DNA of 64,000 nt from Celeribacter baekdonensis (GCF_900102315.1 NZ_FNBL01000015.1:1-64000); one strand, 5' to 3'; positions 52,197-62,742 are shown, counted from the first letter of the stretch. Translations and numbers: made by a program. The notes: generated by a model not told the origin, from the sequence alone.

Positions 52197-53039
52197 TTAG
52201 GTCTTGGCCACTTCACGCGCCAGCGCACACCACCCCTCGACCGAGATTTGTTCGGCGCGATCCGTTGGTTTGATCCCGGCGGCATTCAGGCGGTCTTCGA
52301 TCTCGGGGGCTGCGCCTTTCAACGAGGCGCGCAACATTTTGCGACGCTGGTTGAACCCGGCGGCAACAATGCGTTCCAAGACTTTTGGATTGGCCTCGAA
52401 CCGCGCTTTGTGCAGGGCTTCGAAATGCACCACGGCGGAATGGATTTTCGGCGGCGGGGTGAAGGCCTCGGGCGGCAATTCCATCACGATATTGGCGCGC
52501 GTGCGCCATTGGCTGAGGATCGCGAGGCGACCGTATTTCTTGCTGCCCGGCTGTGCCACGATGCGTTCGGCCACTTCGCGCTGAAACATCAAGGTCAGCG
52601 AGGACCAATAGGGCGGCCAGCTTGGCGGGGTCAGCCAGCGCACCAAAAGTTCGGTGCCGATGTTATAGGGCAAGTTGGCGATGATGCGCACCGGCGGCGT
52701 CAGCCGTTCCAGCGGGTCGATTTCAAGCGCATCGGCGTTCAAAACCTCCAACCGTCCGGGATAGATTGCGGAAATTTCGTCGAGGGCTGCAATGGCGCGG
52801 CTGTCCTTTTCCACCGCCAAAACTTTGCGCGCGCCCTCGGCCAAAAGCCCGCGGGTCAAACCGCCGGGGCCGGGACCGACCTCCAAGACGTCGCATTTTG
52901 ACAAATCCCCCGCCAAACGGGCGATTTTCGAGGTCAGGTTGAGGTCGAGCAAAAAGTTTTGGCCCAAAGATTTTTTGGCCACCAACCCGTGCCGCTCGAT
53001 CACATCGCGCAGCGGTGGCAGCCCATCAAAACTTGTCAT
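52197..53039 (-). CDS. rsmA: 16S rRNA dimethyladenosine transferase RsmA (KsgA)
   Basis: The 280-residue enzyme dimethylates two adjacent adenosines (1518/1519 in E. coli numbering) in late 30S maturation. Motifs: [14 protein letters not shown], the SAM-binding [15 protein letters not shown] (52-66), AVEKDSRAI, and the catalytic NLPYNIG (122-128). The C-terminal domain with [12 protein letters not shown] is complete. Its start overlaps the pdxA stop (ATGA), placing it in the lptF-lptG-lptD-surA-pdxA-rsmA run. Confidence 0.97.
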   Translation of the reverse strand: MTSFDGLPPLRDVIERHGLVAKKSLGQNFLLDLNLTSKIARLAGDLSKCDVLEVGPGPGGLTRGLLAEGARKVLAVEKDSRAIAALDEISAIYPGRLEVLNADALEIDPLERLTPPVRIIANLPYNIGTELLVRWLTPPSWPPYWSSLTLMFQREVAERIVAQPGSKKYGRLAILSQWRTRANIVMELPPEAFTPPPKIHSAVVHFEALHKARFEANPKVLERIVAAGFNQRRKMLRASLKGAAPEIEDRLNAAGIKPTDRAEQISVEGWCALAREVAKT

Positions 53040-54034
53040 CCGTGGTCCTTTTGCCTTTTGGCGTGGCTCATTTCATGCGCCATCTTGAGCGCCGCAATCA
53101 GGCTGGTTGGGTCGGCTTTATTTTGGCCCGCAATGTCAAAGGCGGTGCCATGATCCGGCGAGGTGCGGATAAACGGCAAGCCCAGCGTGACATTGACGCC
53201 ACCGGCAAAATCAATCGTCTTGATCGGGATCAGCGCCTGATCGTGATAGGCACAGAGCGCCACATCATAGTTTGCCCGCGCGGCCGCGTGAAACATCGTG
53301 TCGGGCGGCATTGGGCCTTTGAGATCAAAGCCTTCGCCCTTGAGGCGGGTGATCAGCGGGATCATCCACTCAAGTTCCTCATCGCCCATCGCCCCACCTT
53401 CGCCAGCATGGGGATTGAGCCCGGCAATGGCGATGCGCGGGGTGGAAATGCCCCAAAACTTGGCCAGATCGGCGGCAGTGATGCGGATCGTTTCTTCCAA
53501 AAGCTCGGGCGTGAATGCCTCAGGCACATCGCGCAGTGCGATGTGGATCGTCACCGGAACCACCCGTAACTCGGGGCAGGCCAGCATCATCACAACCTGC
53601 TCGACGCCCGCAAGATGGGCCAGAAATTCGGTATGGCCCGGATAGGCAAACCCGGCCCCGTCTTTGAGCACTTTTTTGTGGATCGGCGCGGTGCAAAGCG
53701 CCGAAGCCTGGCCGGTTTGCACCAAGGCCACAGCGCGGCGCAGCACGTCGATCACCCCTTGGGCATTGGCGAAATCGGGGGTGCCCGGCGTGGCGAGGGC
53801 CTGAAACTCATGACGCAACACCGCCAAACTGCCACTGGCAACATGATGTGCCTCGGCGGGTTCGGAAATTTCGGCAAAGCGGGCACTATGGGGCAAATGG
53901 CGCGGATCGCCGAGCCAGAAAAACGGCACAGATCCGTCCAAAGCCTGCGCCGCCTTCACCGCAATCTCAGGCCCCACCCCCGCAGGTTCGCCACAGGACA
54001 GGACGATTGGCGCGGTGGAGGCCGATTTGCTCAT
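53036..54034 (-). CDS. pdxA: 4-hydroxythreonine-4-phosphate dehydrogenase
   Basis: The 332-residue NAD-dependent enzyme works in DXP-dependent pyridoxal phosphate synthesis. It opens with [19 protein letters not shown] and has metal-site stretches [25 protein letters not shown] and [13 protein letters not shown] (His ligands). The C-terminal [18 protein letters not shown] is the family signature. It overlaps surA and rsmA by four bases on each side, as in the E. coli surA-pdxA-rsmA order. Confidence 0.96.
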   Translation of the reverse strand: MSKSASTAPIVLSCGEPAGVGPEIAVKAAQALDGSVPFFWLGDPRHLPHSARFAEISEPAEAHHVASGSLAVLRHEFQALATPGTPDFANAQGVIDVLRRAVALVQTGQASALCTAPIHKKVLKDGAGFAYPGHTEFLAHLAGVEQVVMMLACPELRVVPVTIHIALRDVPEAFTPELLEETIRITAADLAKFWGISTPRIAIAGLNPHAGEGGAMGDEELEWMIPLITRLKGEGFDLKGPMPPDTMFHAAARANYDVALCAYHDQALIPIKTIDFAGGVNVTLGLPFIRTSPDHGTAFDIAGQNKADPTSLIAALKMAHEMSHAKRQKDHG

Positions 54035-55362
54035 GGGATCACAATCGTCGCATCTGCGCGCAATTCGGCCACGAAACTGTCGGCCAAGGCACCGATGCGT
54101 TGCGACAAAAGCTGTTGGCGGATTTGGTCGCGATCGGCGCTGTCGTTGGCTTCATAGCTGCGGCCACACATCATCAAAAACACCAAAGTTTGCCCATCCG
54201 CGCGGGTCAGCGCGGTGGAGACTTCGCCGGGATCGAGTTTGGAGAGTTCAATCGCCACATCATTGGGGATGTCTTTGACGGGCAGGGTGTCGATGTCCAA
54301 AACACTCTCCGGCTGGCCCTTGGCGATGCCATAGAGATCGTCGCAGGTGTCCACCGAGGCCTTGATGTCCGCCGCGCGTTTGAGCGCCGCCTCAGAGCGG
54401 CCCCCATTGATGTAATAAGCGGCATATTCGATGGCGTCGGCGTTGGGCGTGGCCACATCGGTTTCGGCGATTTGGCGCAATTGGAACACGCCAATGGCGT
54501 TGCCGGTCGACAAGGGGGCGGTCATTTCGCCCGGTTTGAGCGCGATCACAGCGCCGCGCAGGGCAGGTGGCAAATCGCCAACCGCGACCCAATCCATGCG
54601 GCCGGATTTTTCACGGCTCGGGGCAACCGAATATTTGGCGGCCGCGGCGGCAAAGTTTGAAATCGTCGGGTTTGCGGCGATTTCTTTGACCAAAGCCTCC
54701 GATTTTGCCGTCTCTTCCGGGGTGCGCGCGGGCAGGAACAATTCAGACAACAACACGCGCAAACCACCCGAAGGGCCATTGTTTTGCAAGGCGCGGTCAA
54801 TCTCGGAGTCTGAGACCTGCGCCTTGGCACCAAAACGGCCACGGGCGTAATCGCGCCATATCAGCCCGGTCGAGAGGAAATCACGCACGGTCTGGGCAGA
54901 AACGCCGTTTTGGGCCATCAGGCTGAGGAATTGTTCGGGCTTCAATTGGCCACGCGCCGCGAATTCCTGGATGCCTTGGGCGATTTGTTCGTCGGTGACG
55001 CTCAACCCCACTCGGGCTGCGGCTTCGGCTTTGAGACGTTCGTCAATCAGCGCATCAAGCGCGTCTTTTTCCGAGGCCGCGCCACCCAAGACGCGCAAAA
55101 GCGCCAAGCGTTGGGTCAGTTCATAGCGGGTCACCACTTTGTCATTCACATAGGCAACAGGGGCAAACATGTTTTGCGCCAGCACCGGAGAGAGGGTCAC
55201 AGACAGGGCCGAAAGCGACAGCGCCGCAATGGCCGCCATCTGCACCATGCCACGCACCACGGCGCGCGCCATGGCGTGCAGCGCGGCAGACATCCGACGC
55301 GCGCCGTGGCGCTTGATTGCTCTGCTCTGCGATGTGTCGAGTGTCCCGAATTTACGTCTCAT
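54031..55362 (-). CDS. surA: SurA-like periplasmic chaperone/peptidyl-prolyl isomerase
   Basis: ATG 55362, with GAGGG upstream, gives 443 residues. The N-terminus is long and basic before the hydrophobic core MAAIAALSLSALSVTLSPVLA, so the signal peptide has an extended n-region; ATG 55293 is an alternative without a ribosome-binding site. The SurA N-domain follows (FAPVAYVNDKVVTRYELTQR), then one parvulin-like domain (about 197-295; RMDWVAVGDLPPALRGAVIA) and a C-terminal region. E. coli SurA has two parvulin domains; the second here is not clear. Position between lptD and pdxA supports the name. Confidence 0.88.
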   Translation of the reverse strand: MRRKFGTLDTSQSRAIKRHGARRMSAALHAMARAVVRGMVQMAAIAALSLSALSVTLSPVLAQNMFAPVAYVNDKVVTRYELTQRLALLRVLGGAASEKDALDALIDERLKAEAAARVGLSVTDEQIAQGIQEFAARGQLKPEQFLSLMAQNGVSAQTVRDFLSTGLIWRDYARGRFGAKAQVSDSEIDRALQNNGPSGGLRVLLSELFLPARTPEETAKSEALVKEIAANPTISNFAAAAAKYSVAPSREKSGRMDWVAVGDLPPALRGAVIALKPGEMTAPLSTGNAIGVFQLRQIAETDVATPNADAIEYAAYYINGGRSEAALKRAADIKASVDTCDDLYGIAKGQPESVLDIDTLPVKDIPNDVAIELSKLDPGEVSTALTRADGQTLVFLMMCGRSYEANDSADRDQIRQQLLSQRIGALADSFVAELRADATIVIP

Positions 55363-55510
55363 GCCCACCCTCGTGTGTTGCCTGCTTATGGCGTCTGACC
55401 TCTTTCTAAGAGGTTTCGTCGCGCGGGCCAAGCGGATTGCGCGGCCCAGTTTGTCCCACCATTTTGTTCCAGTGGCATGTGCCCGCTGATGCCCGCCCGC
55501 GCGCGCGGAT

Positions 55511-57718
55511 TTAGAGCGCCCCAAAGCCACAGCTCGTGTCTTTCTTACCGTTCGCGCCATAGGCTCCAAAGCCGATAGACAGGGAATAGCGGGTGGTGGG
55601 GTCAAGCGCATCCGTGTCTGAATAGCGCCGCGAGACCTTGAACCTGACACGGGCGCATTCGTTTTCAAACTGAAAGCCAAGCCCGGTGCGCGTCGCCTCA
55701 TCCTCGGTGAAATCGTAAAGATATTCGAGGTTGGCGGTCCAGTTTTTGGCCAATCGGAACGTGCCATCGAGGCCAAACTCATTGAGCGCCGTGTCGCGAT
55801 ATTCCAAAGCATCGGCCACCACATAGGCGTAGGACGCGCCAAGAGTGTAGCGGGGCCGCATGTAATCGAGCCGGGTTTCCCATTTGGTCAGATCAAAGGC
55901 ATCGTCAAACAAGGACCGGGTGTGAAAGGCGAGGCTGGTGTCAAGGCCGGTGTCAAAGGCGACAGAGGCCCCCAAAAGCCAATCCGATTGCGTGGTGGAC
56001 AGCCCCGAGGCGTCAGAATAGGCGGCACTGTCGTCCAGATAAAGCACCCGGCCGAGGGTGATCTCATATTGGGTGGTCTCGGCGTAATGGGCAAAATGCA
56101 GACCCGCCGCCGCCGTAACCCCGGTGGCGCGGCGATCCGCGCCGGGAAAGCGGGCGAGGGTCATCAGATTGCCCTCGTCAAATTCAACAAGGGTCGAATC
56201 GGTGTTTGGGACGTCGCCGCCGATGCTGTCAGACCATCCGAGTTGGATCATCGGTTCGATCAATTCGGAGGCCCCTGTCGCTGTGGTGCGGGTCAAGGGC
56301 CAGCTCAGTTTGCTCTCAAGCGACCCGGTGAACCGGGCGACTGTGTCTTCATAGGTCGAATTTTGATGCATGGCATAGGCATCGACATAGGCGGCGGCGG
56401 TGCTGTCCCATTTCAGCCCCGGCCCGAACACCGCGCTGGTGATCCAAGCCGCCTCGGCGCCAAGGCGCAAGACGTCATAGCCGTCAATATCGACTTCAGA
56501 ATCGCGATAGGAGGAGGAGGCGGAGAGGCCAAAGGTCAGGGCCCCGGGAATGGCGCCCGGATCGACCCGGCGTTCATACATGACCTCGCCCAAAAAGAAC
56601 GGCAACGTGTCCTCGATCCCCAGATCGGCAGCGCGCAAAGTGCGCATATGGATCAACTGCGCATCAAAGGCCTCGCCTTTGGAATAGCGCGTGAGGGCCA
56701 GTCTGGAGGGCAAAAAATCGCCGTCATAAATGCCGTAATCCACCAGATAGGCAATGTCGGAGGCGGCGCGCAGATCGGCGCTAAATTCAAACCCATTGCC
56801 CAGATGCCATGCGCCTTCGGCAAAGAGATAGGCCCGGGTGCCATCGCGGGTGTCGTCCGAACTCACCGCGCCGTTTACTTCGATCTCACCGCGGGCAAAG
56901 GCTTGGCGATAGCGCAGGCCCAGCGTGGTGGTTTTGGTGGCGATATAGGGCGAAATCGTCAGATCACGGCTGTCGCCCAGTGGGATGAAATAAGGGGTTT
57001 CAATCCCGGTGCCCAAGGTGGAATCCGTATGCAACTCTGGCGTCAAAAAGCCGCGCGCGCGTTTGAGGGTGGGGTCGGGGATGCGCAGATGTGGCAACCA
57101 CAACACCGGAACATCGGCGATGCGCAATTGCGCGTTGGTGAAATAAAGCTGATGCGCCTCACTGTCGTGGATCACCTCGCGGGCGCGGATTTCCCACAAG
57201 GGCACGGGACGGGCGGCGCACACTTCACAGGTCGAAGCCACCGCCTTTGAGAGCCGCAGATAGCGCCCGTCCACCACATCAAGTCGCGCGGCGGCGAGTT
57301 GCAATTGGCGGTCGATGACCATCCGCGCCGAGGTCATGATGCCGTTTTTAAGCCCGGTATCGAGATCGGCGCTTGAGGCCAAAATCACCGTGTCGCCGCC
57401 GCTTTCAGTCAGGCGGATCGGGCCGTCGATCTGCAATTGCCCGGTGCTTTGGTTAAAGGTGATCCGGCTGGCCGTCAGGCGCATTGTGCCTTGGATCACT
57501 TCGACCGCGCCCGTGGCGATCAGCACAGTGCCATCAAAGCTGACGCTGTCGGCCAAAAGTGCCGTGGGCAGGGCTTGGTCGTCTTGACTGTCCTGGGCCA
57601 AGGCGGCGCCGGTTTGCGCGTCCGGCAGGGCCAGACCAAAGCCAAAGCTCAGGGCCAGGGCCAGCGCCAAACGGGCAGGGCGCAGCGGGCGCTTGGGAGG
57701 GAGAGGTGAGACAGTCAT
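55511..57718 (-). CDS. lptD: LPS-assembly protein LptD
   Basis: The 735-residue outer-membrane protein inserts LPS into the outer leaflet with LptE. A signal peptide (LALALALSFGFGLALPDAQT region) precedes the OstA/LptA-like beta-jellyroll (ALLADSVSFDGTVLIATGAV, ITFNQSTGQLQIDGPIRLTE). The barrel domain follows, with PLWEIRAREVIHDSEAHQLY, VPVLWLPHLRIPDPTLKRAR and the C-terminal strands. Cysteines near 164-167 (STCEVCAARP) and at the C-terminus (KKDTSCGFGAL) could form the inter-domain disulfide. It starts three bases after lptG. Confidence 0.95.
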   Translation of the reverse strand: MTVSPLPPKRPLRPARLALALALSFGFGLALPDAQTGAALAQDSQDDQALPTALLADSVSFDGTVLIATGAVEVIQGTMRLTASRITFNQSTGQLQIDGPIRLTESGGDTVILASSADLDTGLKNGIMTSARMVIDRQLQLAAARLDVVDGRYLRLSKAVASTCEVCAARPVPLWEIRAREVIHDSEAHQLYFTNAQLRIADVPVLWLPHLRIPDPTLKRARGFLTPELHTDSTLGTGIETPYFIPLGDSRDLTISPYIATKTTTLGLRYRQAFARGEIEVNGAVSSDDTRDGTRAYLFAEGAWHLGNGFEFSADLRAASDIAYLVDYGIYDGDFLPSRLALTRYSKGEAFDAQLIHMRTLRAADLGIEDTLPFFLGEVMYERRVDPGAIPGALTFGLSASSSYRDSEVDIDGYDVLRLGAEAAWITSAVFGPGLKWDSTAAAYVDAYAMHQNSTYEDTVARFTGSLESKLSWPLTRTTATGASELIEPMIQLGWSDSIGGDVPNTDSTLVEFDEGNLMTLARFPGADRRATGVTAAAGLHFAHYAETTQYEITLGRVLYLDDSAAYSDASGLSTTQSDWLLGASVAFDTGLDTSLAFHTRSLFDDAFDLTKWETRLDYMRPRYTLGASYAYVVADALEYRDTALNEFGLDGTFRLAKNWTANLEYLYDFTEDEATRTGLGFQFENECARVRFKVSRRYSDTDALDPTTRYSLSIGFGAYGANGKKDTSCGFGAL

Positions 57719-57721
57719 GGC

Positions 57722-58819
57722 CTATCCATCCTCCAAATGCAGCAGCAGCGCAAGAGAGGCAAAAATCACCGCCATCGGTGGCCCCCATGCCGCCAAAGAG
57801 ATCGGCAAAAGCCCGTTTTGCCCCAAAATGATCGCAAAAGAGCGCAGAAAGAAAAAGGCAAAGGCCAAGATGATCGCTGTCACCACCAAGGTCGAGGTCC
57901 GCCCCAGCCGGGTGTGGCGCATGGTGAACCCGGCCCCGATCAATAGCATGGCGACAAAGGTAAAGGGCAGGGCCAATTCGCTTTGCAGCCACATTTTATA
58001 GCTGCGCGCCGAAAACCCTGCGGTTTCCAACTTTTTGATATAGCCCGACATATCCCAGATCGACACGGCTTGCGGGGTGCCAAAGCGGTCTTGGATTTCC
58101 GCAAGGGTCAGCGTGGTGTTGAGTGTCAGTGTCTCGTGATAGGTCGCCGCCGCCTCCGGGTTGGCGGCCCCCAAAAGCGGCCAGCGTTTGGCGTTCACAA
58201 GCTGCCATTGTCCGCCTTTGATGCGCGCCTCTTCCGCTTCGATCCGGTACAGCGGCAGGCCAGCTTGCGCGAAACCGATAAAGCTGACATCGAACAATTC
58301 GGAGCCATCAAGGTTGGACCGTGTGGCGCGGATCACCATTTGACCGTCTTGCGAGCCTTCTCGCAGCCATAGCCCCTCGTCAGAGACCGAAAACACTTGC
58401 CGTTCGCCTTTGAGATAAAGCGCTTCGCGGGTTTCAAAGCTGCGCGCGGTGGTCGAGGCCACCGGGTTCAACACCGCCACCGACAAGAGGCCAAACAGAA
58501 AGACCACCACGACCGGCGGCAGCAAGGACCGCAGCGCCGAGCGCCCGGAGGCCCGAGAGACAACCAGTTCCGAGGAGCGCGCCAGACCCAGAAACAACAC
58601 CAGCGTCGCAATCACCACGATGATTGGCAGAATATCATAAATCGTGCGCGGCAGGCGCAGCAAAGCCATGGAGAAAATCGCCGCAGATCCAATATCGAGG
58701 CCAGAGAAATTGCGGATTTGATCGAGGCTTTCGACCATCACGATCAGCCCGGCGAAAATCGCTATGACGATCAGCAAAGCCCGCAAGAACCGGCGGGCGA
58801 AATAGAGATCAAGCCTCAT
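57722..58819 (-). CDS. lptG: LPS export ABC transporter permease LptG
   Basis: ATG 58819 gives 365 residues with the LptF/LptG layout: three N-terminal membrane helices (LDLYFARRFLRALLIVIAIF opening, DILPIIVVIATLVLFLGLAR), a periplasmic beta-jellyroll, and three C-terminal helices. LptG pairs with LptF and two LptB ATPases to extract LPS from the inner membrane. The start overlaps lptF by four bases. Upstream in-frame codons inside lptF are not used. Confidence 0.95.
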   Translation of the reverse strand: MRLDLYFARRFLRALLIVIAIFAGLIVMVESLDQIRNFSGLDIGSAAIFSMALLRLPRTIYDILPIIVVIATLVLFLGLARSSELVVSRASGRSALRSLLPPVVVVFLFGLLSVAVLNPVASTTARSFETREALYLKGERQVFSVSDEGLWLREGSQDGQMVIRATRSNLDGSELFDVSFIGFAQAGLPLYRIEAEEARIKGGQWQLVNAKRWPLLGAANPEAAATYHETLTLNTTLTLAEIQDRFGTPQAVSIWDMSGYIKKLETAGFSARSYKMWLQSELALPFTFVAMLLIGAGFTMRHTRLGRTSTLVVTAIILAFAFFFLRSFAIILGQNGLLPISLAAWGPPMAVIFASLALLLHLEDG

Positions 58820-59967
58820 GATGCGTTCCCCAAACGAGGCGCGCGGCGCAGGCGCGGATGGGCGGCTTTCCACAGCAAGGCCCAAGAGATGCCAAGTCCC
58901 AAAACCGTGGCGAAATATCGAAACGGCCAAAGCCGCGCGTCATTGTCAATCATCCCTTCGAGCGTGTTGTCGATGGACTTGACCACCACCAAAAGCACGA
59001 TGGCGACCAAAATCTGTCGCCACAGACCAAAGCGCGAAAATCCGCCGACGATCAGAGTGCCAAAGCCGATCAGGCTGATCGCGACGCTCTGAAGGGCTTT
59101 GTTCATGCGCATATTGGCCTCGGCGATCATGCCATCTTTGGTGACCCCGGTGTCGGCCTGAAGCGCGGGGGGTGCGCGCAACAGATCAAATGTGGTGGTC
59201 GCGCGGATCGAACGTGTCCCGGCCACATCGGTGTTTATCAGGCCACCAAGCCCGTAGGCGAAGCTGTCAAAACGGGTGACGGACAGACGTTTGCCGCTGA
59301 ACTCATAGGTCTGCGCCATGCCATCAAACATCAACAACATCGGCGCGTCGTTTTCGGTGCTGCCATCACGGCCATCGCCTTTGACGATCAGGGCACGCGA
59401 CGCCATAAAGCTTTGGCGCTGGCTCGCATCACGGCTGTTGGACAGGTAGATGTCTTCCAATTCGCCCGCCGCCGAAATGTTGCGCACATAAAAGGTGATG
59501 CCCTTGGTCGGGTGGACAAATGTGCCCTCAGTCAACAGTCGCGCGGTGACATCGCGGGCAATCTCGCTGCGGCGCATGTCCAGTTCTTGCACGGAAAGCG
59601 GCACCAACACATGGGCCAAAATCGCCACCATGAGCGCCACGATGACGCTAAAGAAAAACACCGGGCGGGCGAGGCGATAAGGCGAATAGCCCGCCGCCTG
59701 AACCACCACCAATTCCGATTCTGCCGACAAACGGTTGGTGACATAGACCGTGGCGGCAAAGGCCGCGATTGGCAATAGATTGACCAGGATCGTCGGGAGG
59801 GACAACAGCGTGAGTTGTAAAAACACCGAGGCCGATTGACCATCGCCCATCAGCCAATCCAAAAGGCTCACCGCCTTGTTGACCCAGAACACCAAAGCCA
59901 GAACGAGCGAGAAAAACCCGAACAGCATCAGCAATTGCTGAAGCATGTATTTGTCGAATCTTCCCAA
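58816..59967 (-). CDS. lptF: LPS export ABC transporter permease LptF
   Basis: The family start GRFDKYMLQQLLMLFGFFSL requires the TTG at 59967, which has TTGGGGAA upstream; ATG 59946 would lose the conserved RFDKY. The 383-residue protein has three N-terminal helices, a periplasmic jellyroll (about 130-260) and three C-terminal helices (LIGFGTLIVGGFSRFGLWRQ region). It heads the LPS-export operon and is divergent from pepA across 178 bp, where both promoters must lie. Confidence 0.94.
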   Translation of the reverse strand: MGRFDKYMLQQLLMLFGFFSLVLALVFWVNKAVSLLDWLMGDGQSASVFLQLTLLSLPTILVNLLPIAAFAATVYVTNRLSAESELVVVQAAGYSPYRLARPVFFFSVIVALMVAILAHVLVPLSVQELDMRRSEIARDVTARLLTEGTFVHPTKGITFYVRNISAAGELEDIYLSNSRDASQRQSFMASRALIVKGDGRDGSTENDAPMLLMFDGMAQTYEFSGKRLSVTRFDSFAYGLGGLINTDVAGTRSIRATTTFDLLRAPPALQADTGVTKDGMIAEANMRMNKALQSVAISLIGFGTLIVGGFSRFGLWRQILVAIVLLVVVKSIDNTLEGMIDNDARLWPFRYFATVLGLGISWALLWKAAHPRLRRAPRLGNAS

Positions 59968-60145
59968 ACGCGTTCCCCAAGGCCACTGACAGATTGCGCG
60001 GACTTTATCGCGCTGTGAGGATGGGAGAAACCCGTAATCTCGCTCTGGTCACCGCCGTCTTTGCGGTCTACCTTATTGCCAGCTCCAAAGGGACGGCGAG
60101 CTGTCCCTTTCGCACAGACGCGACACATTCGACAAAGGATTCCCG

Positions 60146-61612
60146 ATGACCCAACCCGTTAAGCTGACCGTTGCTGCCCTTGACCTTGATGCGATTGCCA
60201 CCGTGAGCGGGCGTGTTGCCGTTGTGGTGAGCCCGGAGGGCACGCTGGGTCAATCGGCGCGTCGCATCAACCGTTTGAGCAAAGGGGCGTTGGCGCGGTT
60301 TGTGGAAAGCGAGGCCTTTGAAGATCTGGCCGAAGGTGAGGCCAAAGATTTGGCCTATCCGGCGGGCATGGCGGCCGAGGCGGTTCAGGTGGTGAAACTC
60401 TCCAATCAGGCCTCTGTTGAACTGGCGCGCAAGGCGGGTGCTGCGATTGGCGGTGCGGTCACAAAAGCGGGCGCTTTGGTGCTGCCGGGTAGTGTCAAAC
60501 GCGTTGAAGAGCTGGCTTTGGGCGTGGCGCTCAAACATTACAAATTCTCCGATCACATGGGCGACGGCCCGGCCAAGGACATCCCCGAGGTGACGATTGC
60601 CGTGACCAAACCTGAGAGTGTCGATCTCAGCACCATCGAGGCGCTGAGCGAAGGCGTGTTTTTCACCCGCGATCTGGTGATGGAGCCGTCCAACATCCTC
60701 AACACCACCGAATTCGCCAATCGTCTCAAAGCCTTGGAGGCTCTTGGCCTTGAGGTCGAAGTGCTGGAGGAGGCCGATCTTGAAGCCCTCGGAATGCGCA
60801 CGCTTTTGGCCGTGGGCCAAGGCTCGACCAGCCCCTCGAAAGTGGTTGTGATGCAATGGAAGGGTGGCCGCGACGAAGCCCCCTTGGCGCTTGTTGGTAA
60901 GGGCGTGGTGTTCGACACCGGCGGGATTTCGATCAAACCGGCGGCTGGCATGGAAGACATGACCATGGACATGGGCGGCGCGGGCGTTGTTGCGGGCGTG
61001 ATGAAATCGCTGGCCCTGCGCAAAGCCGCCGCCAATGTGGTGGGCATCGTCGGCATCGTTGAAAACATGCCCGATGGCAACGCGACCCGTCCGGGCGATG
61101 TGGTCCGTTCGATGAAAGGCGACACGGTTGAGATCATCAACACCGACGCCGAGGGCCGTTTGGTTCTGGCCGATGTGTTGTGGTACGCCCAAGACCGTTT
61201 TGCGCCCCGTGCCATGGTCAATCTGGCCACCCTCACCGGCGCGATCATCATCGGCCTTGGCCATGAGAACGCGGGCGTCTTCTCCAACGACGATCCGTTC
61301 TGCAACGCTTTCCTCAAAGCGGCCAGCGCCGAAGGCGAGGGCGCATGGCGGATGCCGATGGGCGCGAACTACGACAAAATGCTCAAATCCGATGTTGCGG
61401 ATATGAAAAATGTCGGCGACCGGGCGGCAGGGTCGATCACGGCGGCGCAATTCCTCAAACGCTTTGTCAAAGACGAAACCCCTTGGATTCACCTCGACAT
61501 CGCAGGCGTGGCTTTGACGAAATCTCCGACCGATTTGGCGCCCAAAGGCGCGACAGGTTGGGGCGTTTTGGCCCTGAATCGCCTCGTTGATGACATGAAT
61601 AAAGAGGCCTAA
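60146..61612 (+). CDS. pepA: Leucyl aminopeptidase PepA
   Basis: The 488-residue M17 metallopeptidase binds two metal ions. The N-terminal macro-like domain is followed by the catalytic domain with GKGVVFDTGGISIKPAAGME, the MDMGGAGVV loop and the signature NTDAEGRLVLAD near 331-342, all catalytic residues present. PepA removes N-terminal residues from peptides and in E. coli also binds DNA in Xer recombination. The pepA-holC pair is conserved in proteobacteria. Confidence 0.96.
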   Translation: MTQPVKLTVAALDLDAIATVSGRVAVVVSPEGTLGQSARRINRLSKGALARFVESEAFEDLAEGEAKDLAYPAGMAAEAVQVVKLSNQASVELARKAGAAIGGAVTKAGALVLPGSVKRVEELALGVALKHYKFSDHMGDGPAKDIPEVTIAVTKPESVDLSTIEALSEGVFFTRDLVMEPSNILNTTEFANRLKALEALGLEVEVLEEADLEALGMRTLLAVGQGSTSPSKVVVMQWKGGRDEAPLALVGKGVVFDTGGISIKPAAGMEDMTMDMGGAGVVAGVMKSLALRKAAANVVGIVGIVENMPDGNATRPGDVVRSMKGDTVEIINTDAEGRLVLADVLWYAQDRFAPRAMVNLATLTGAIIIGLGHENAGVFSNDDPFCNAFLKAASAEGEGAWRMPMGANYDKMLKSDVADMKNVGDRAAGSITAAQFLKRFVKDETPWIHLDIAGVALTKSPTDLAPKGATGWGVLALNRLVDDMNKEA

Positions 61613-61618
61613 TCCCCT

Positions 61619-62071
61619 ATGGGAGCTGCCTTTTTCTATCACCTGACCCAAGCGCCTTTGGTCGTGACCTTGGCCAGCCTGTCGGAGAAATCTCTCGCGG
61701 CAGGGTGGCGGGTTGAGGTCCGGGGGCGCTCGGACCAGATGCTTGCGGCGCTTGATACCGCGCTTTGGGCGCGCGACGGGTTTTTACCGCATGGTCTGGC
61801 GAATGGGCCGCATGATGCCGATCAGCCCATTCTGTTGACGCTTGCGCCGGGGGCCAACCGGGCCTCTTGTATCATGAGTGTCGACGGTGCCGAGGTCAGT
61901 GCTGACGAGGTCGCACGCGCGGATCGGGTCTGTATCCTGTTTGATGGCCATGACTTTGATGCGGTGCAACAGGCGCGGGTGCAATGGAAATCCCTGACAG
62001 GCGCGGGGGCTCAGGCGCAATACTGGTCCGAGGAAAGCGGCAGATGGGAAAAGAAGGCCGAAAGCGCCTAA
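61619..62071 (+). CDS. holC: DNA polymerase III subunit chi
   Basis: The 150-residue protein matches the HolC family: FFYHLTQAPLVVTLASLSEK at the N-terminus, WRVEVRGRSDQMLAALDTAL, FLPHGLANGPHDADQPILLT and the C-terminal DAVQQARVQWKSLTGAGAQA. Chi links the clamp loader to SSB. It starts six bases after pepA and ends close to the convergent aspartic-protease gene; no terminator is visible between them. Confidence 0.95.
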   Translation: MGAAFFYHLTQAPLVVTLASLSEKSLAAGWRVEVRGRSDQMLAALDTALWARDGFLPHGLANGPHDADQPILLTLAPGANRASCIMSVDGAEVSADEVARADRVCILFDGHDFDAVQQARVQWKSLTGAGAQAQYWSEESGRWEKKAESA

Positions 62072-62090
62072 CCGGTTTGCGCGGTCCCGA

Positions 62091-62669
62091 TCAGCGGGTC
62101 AAAATCAACTTATCCTGTTTGATTTCAATGCGATCATAGCGCCGCAGGTAATCCATCCCCAAGAGCGATCCGAACAGATCGCCATCCGTCACATAGGCCC
62201 GGACCCGGTCGTCCTGAATGCCGCCCAAACTCAATGTGTCAATCTTGACCGGAGCGGTGCGCACGGTGCCATTGGCGGTTTGAGCGCGGCCAGTAAAGGT
62301 CAGATCGTCGACATTGATCCCGGCGCGTTCGGCGTCTTTGAGCGACAGCACGACATTGGACGCGCCGGTATCGACCAAAAACTCAACAGGTGCGCCGTTG
62401 ACCATGGCGACAAGCGAAAAATGCCCGCTTGGATCACGATCAACCTGAATCACGCCATCGCCGCGGATGATTTGCGCCGGCGCAAGGCGCGGGCGCACGT
62501 CTTGCCAAAGTCCCACCGCCGCCAAAGCGCCGATAAAAATCAACGCCCAAAGTGCTGCATGGCGCAACACCTGCCCAAGATTGCGGCGGTTGGCGACGAT
62601 GTAATAAAATCCAATCGCCCCCAAAAGGAGCGACAGATAAAGAATGCGGGCGGTGTCAAAGCTGTCCAT
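62091..62669 (-). CDS. Retropepsin-like aspartic protease, TIGR02281 type
   Basis: The 192-residue protein has two membrane helices (about 9-25 and 38-55) and a C-terminal single-domain pepsin-like fold with the catalytic DTGAS at 100-104 (VEFLVDTGASNVVLSLKDAE). The flap-like and second-strand segments (VRAYVTDGDLFGSLLGMDYL) are present. Proteins of this type act as dimers; the active site should face the periplasm. No substrate is known. The ATG is at 62669. Confidence 0.88.
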   Translation of the reverse strand: MDSFDTARILYLSLLLGAIGFYYIVANRRNLGQVLRHAALWALIFIGALAAVGLWQDVRPRLAPAQIIRGDGVIQVDRDPSGHFSLVAMVNGAPVEFLVDTGASNVVLSLKDAERAGINVDDLTFTGRAQTANGTVRTAPVKIDTLSLGGIQDDRVRAYVTDGDLFGSLLGMDYLRRYDRIEIKQDKLILTR

Positions 62670-62742
62670 AGGGTATAGATAGGGTGTGTTTTCGGATTTG
62701 TCAGCGCGGCAACGCGCCAGTCACGCAACTATCAGGCAAATG

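Noticed and set aside
54031-55842. A 603-codon version of the SurA-like protein
   Set aside because: The extra 160 codons run into the lptD 3' end and have no homology. ATG 55362 with GAGGG in front gives a signal peptide.
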